A stretch of DNA of 64,000 bases from Argyresthia goedartella (taxonomy: Eukaryota; Arthropoda; Insecta; Lepidoptera; Argyresthiidae): positions 24,162,001-24,226,000 of the forward strand of contig OX463813.1 in assembly GCA_949825045.1 (NCBI GenBank), in the 5' to 3' direction. Below, piece by piece: positions 62,191 to 64,000 of the stretch. The notes under the pieces are model-generated. The model was not told the origin of the DNA, made no database searches, and saw only the letters and a program-made list of their open reading frames with translations. The position numbers and the translations under genes are program-made. Within the stretch, counting starts at the first letter, position 1, and each line of letters starts with the position of its first letter.

Positions 62191-62655
62191 TTTTATCTAC
62201 ACACGTATCATAAACCCTCTTTACTGCGTACAAAAACCGCACGTTACGATCAGCATTATGTTCTTGGTAAAACTACTACTTGGTAAAAACTCGTTTCGTA
62301 TCTGGAAAACTACACATTATGGTCATTATGTGTAATTTTTCTACATATAATGACATTCAAATTTCGAACGCCGACGCCCGCCTGCATGCCGCCCCTAGTT
62401 TGTCTGTGAAGTTGGTACTGACATTCAAATTTCGAACGCCGACGCCCGCCTGCGTGAAGTTGGTACTACAGAACAAGCTAAACAACTGCAGAGCCACAAT
62501 GCCGGTCAAACATGCGGTTCCTGTACACATCAAAGAGAGCTTATGATATGTGTGTAGATAAACTAGTGTATGTAACTGTACATAATTAGGCATTAAAACT
62601 CTCGAGTGATATTATTATGAAACTCGCCGTATTAATGCCCTCCATTATGTAGCAG
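62191..62655 (+). mobile_element. MITE family A, long copy with foldback end
   Basis: TTTATCTACACACGTATCAT to GCTTATGATATGTGTGTAGA, with the internal GACATTCAAATTTCGAACGC unit duplicated. Continues to CATTAAAACTCTCGAGTGAT and ends GCCCTCCATTATGTAGCAGT. Confidence 0.8.
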
Positions 62656-63474
62656 TCACATAAACTACTATTATATTTTAATATTATTGATGTGTAATGG
62701 GATTTCATACTTACTTCCTGGACACTTTTGCGTTTTCCTGGACACTTCTAAAAATTGTCCAGGATGAGTCACTTTCGGATGCTATCTTCACAGATGTTAT
62801 GGGAACATTTCATACTATTTTTGGACATTATTAATCAAACTTAACCAAAGTGTGTGATTCAGAGTGATATATCTGACAACCAGGTTCTAATCTTGAATGT
62901 TGTAGTCGCGATGTAAGGAGGTCGCATCAGCGAGGTCCAAGGAGGCATTACCATTGAAATTGATCGACTCATTTGTCCTTGTACGAATGTAGGATGTAAG
63001 TGTGTAAATTGGATAAATTATAATGAATATGAGAAATAAGGCTGAGCGGTCAAAGCAATTTATTTCAAATTTTACTTTCTGAAAATGAATGCATAACTTT
63101 CTTGAAAAAACAAACTAAGATTTAGACTATTAGTAAAAGTGTTTATTTGTGAAAAAAGTAAAGTTCCGATATTCAATAAAGTTCTGAAAATTGAGTACCG
63201 CTAAAATGTAATTTCCATACTTTTGCTTTCGTTGCGCTCCATGGTATTCCGACCACTGGTCATTATGACTAAATTAGTGACTAATCGCCAAATACACAGA
63301 CGGCTCAAATAAAGTGCCGCTTAAATGTCATACCGGCACTTTTTTCCCCAGCGAGAGTTAGTGACAGCAATGCTGAGTGTCTGTCAAACTGAGAACTAAC
63401 CAAGTTGTAAACTAAACATAAGCATTACACGTAACTCATTCATGTCATTAATTCAAACATAAATGTTTTGGCCT
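62656..63474. other. Right part of the hAT element and its flank
   Basis: Short repeats of CCTGGACACTT at 62717-62750 and GTCCAGGATGAGTCACTTT. The rest is unassigned. Confidence 0.4.
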
Positions 63475-63540
63475 CGGATGTTTATATGTGTGTTATGTAG
63501 TGTGGGGCCAGAAGCAATGTATGTGCCTGTATATAAATGT
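63475..63540 (+). mobile_element. SINE family 2, internally deleted copy
   Basis: GATGTTTATATGTGTGTTAT is joined to GTAGTGTGGGGCCAGAAGCA, so the TTTCTGGTTCCC part seen in the copy at 30425 is missing. Confidence 0.55.
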
Positions 63541-63604
63541 TTATGTGTTTATAAATAATCACTTACGTTAAGTAAAATAACGGCGAATGCAAGTTGGACG
63601 TTGG

Positions 63605-63768
63605 ATACCAAGGGTTCCGTACCATCATACAAGAAAACACAAAGAAACTTTCAAAAGTGCGTGTAGTTCATTATTTGTTGCTGTAGCGGCACACTCCTGC
63701 GAAAATGTCGACTATACCCGTTTCATGAAGACAGAGTGACGGTTTTCGGGTGCGGAACCCTAAAGAAA
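63605..63768 (-). mobile_element. AGGGTTCCG repeat family, shortened inverted copy
   Basis: AAGGGTTCCGTACCATCATA at the left and CGGTTTTCGGGTGCGGAACC at the right, with TTATTTGTTGCTGTAGCGGC inside, as in the copy at 50455. Confidence 0.65.
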
Positions 63769-64000
63769 CAATGTCGTTTCTTCTGTTTTAATGTTCTTTT
63801 TACGTTGCTGATTTTCCTTACCAACAAAGGTCACCAAGCGCAAAAACAGGCGTGATCTACGTTACTGTTTTTAAATTAAGAAACACACTCACATGACATT
63901 TCTGTGCCACTCCACCTGAGAATAATACCCTGCTTATTTCATATACTTGATATATAACATCATATAGAAAATGGAGGGCTTTAGACTCTGCCCTTCTTCT

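Larger units (their letters stand above)
59826..63258 (-). mobile_element. hAT DNA transposon, decayed, with 8-bp target duplication
   Basis: The ends are inverted: CAGTGGTCGAAAAAGCTTGG at the left and CCATGGTATTCCGACCACTG at the right, followed inward by GCAACGAAAGCAAAAG and its reverse and by a shared TTTTAGCGGTA word. Flanks GCCATTAT (59818-59825) and GTCATTAT (63259-63266) are an 8-bp duplication with one change, the hAT size. A transposase remnant lies at 60780-61180. The 3.4-kb unit hosts a SINE, a MITE A and a small foldback. Confidence 0.82.

Overview
The window is an AT-rich stretch of an insect genome, almost certainly from a moth or butterfly (Lepidoptera). The only securely recognisable host gene is a multi-exon insect GPHR (Golgi pH regulator, GPR89 family) on the minus strand. 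It is buried in repeats typical of Lepidoptera: the family with an AGGGTTCCGTACC end, LINE 3' tails ending in ATAAAG or (TTA)n, tRNA-derived SINEs, and many foldback MITEs. No bacterial, organellar or viral genome is present, and no CRISPR array, rRNA or genuine tRNA gene was seen.

Positions 1-5.7 kb: the 5' half of a Ty3/Gypsy-type LTR retrotransposon on the minus strand (2.2 kb LTR, gag, a -1 frameshift signal, protease and RT, cut by the window edge at the RT catalytic box). It lies next to a broken non-LTR RT that is also split by a SINE. A foldback MITE follows. Positions 6.5-25.5 kb: GPHR, with exon 1 at 25452 and exon 6 at 6532; its C-terminal exons lie beyond position 1. Its introns carry a decayed Copia element with matching LTRs and a 5-bp target duplication (13739-18432), a MULE transposon with about 350-bp inverted ends and a FLYWCH/MULE transposase (21259-24101), GC-rich minisatellite-like blocks, and many MITE and SINE copies.

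Positions 26-42 kb: two or three isolated exon-like segments of unidentified minus-strand host genes (26802-26984, 29513-29659, 41879-41990); a LINE ORF1 unit without ORF2 (28.0-29.5 kb); a decayed transposase-like gene containing a 357-bp tandem duplication (32.3-35.6 kb); a second decayed gene of a DUF7869-like family (38.6-39.3 kb); and an internally deleted Jockey-type LINE (39.8-41.5 kb). Positions 42-52 kb hold non-autonomous repeats. The most structured is a 1.47-kb element with AGGTCAGG ends and many internal copies of a GACCGGCAT-like motif (45211-46682).

Positions 52.8-57.4 kb: a putative 4.4-kb mobile element with about 0.5-kb inverted ends, clustered GTTTMGCAAC motifs, and a 400-plus codon gene of an uncharacterised family (HGKG...GGAVKR motif). 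Its left end carries a further nested 165-bp inverted duplication. Positions 59.8-63.3 kb: a decayed hAT element with CAGTGGTC ends, an 8-bp target duplication and a transposase remnant, itself hosting a SINE and a MITE. The window is best read as host introns and intergenic DNA loaded with nested transposons, several of which can be ordered in time by their target duplications.
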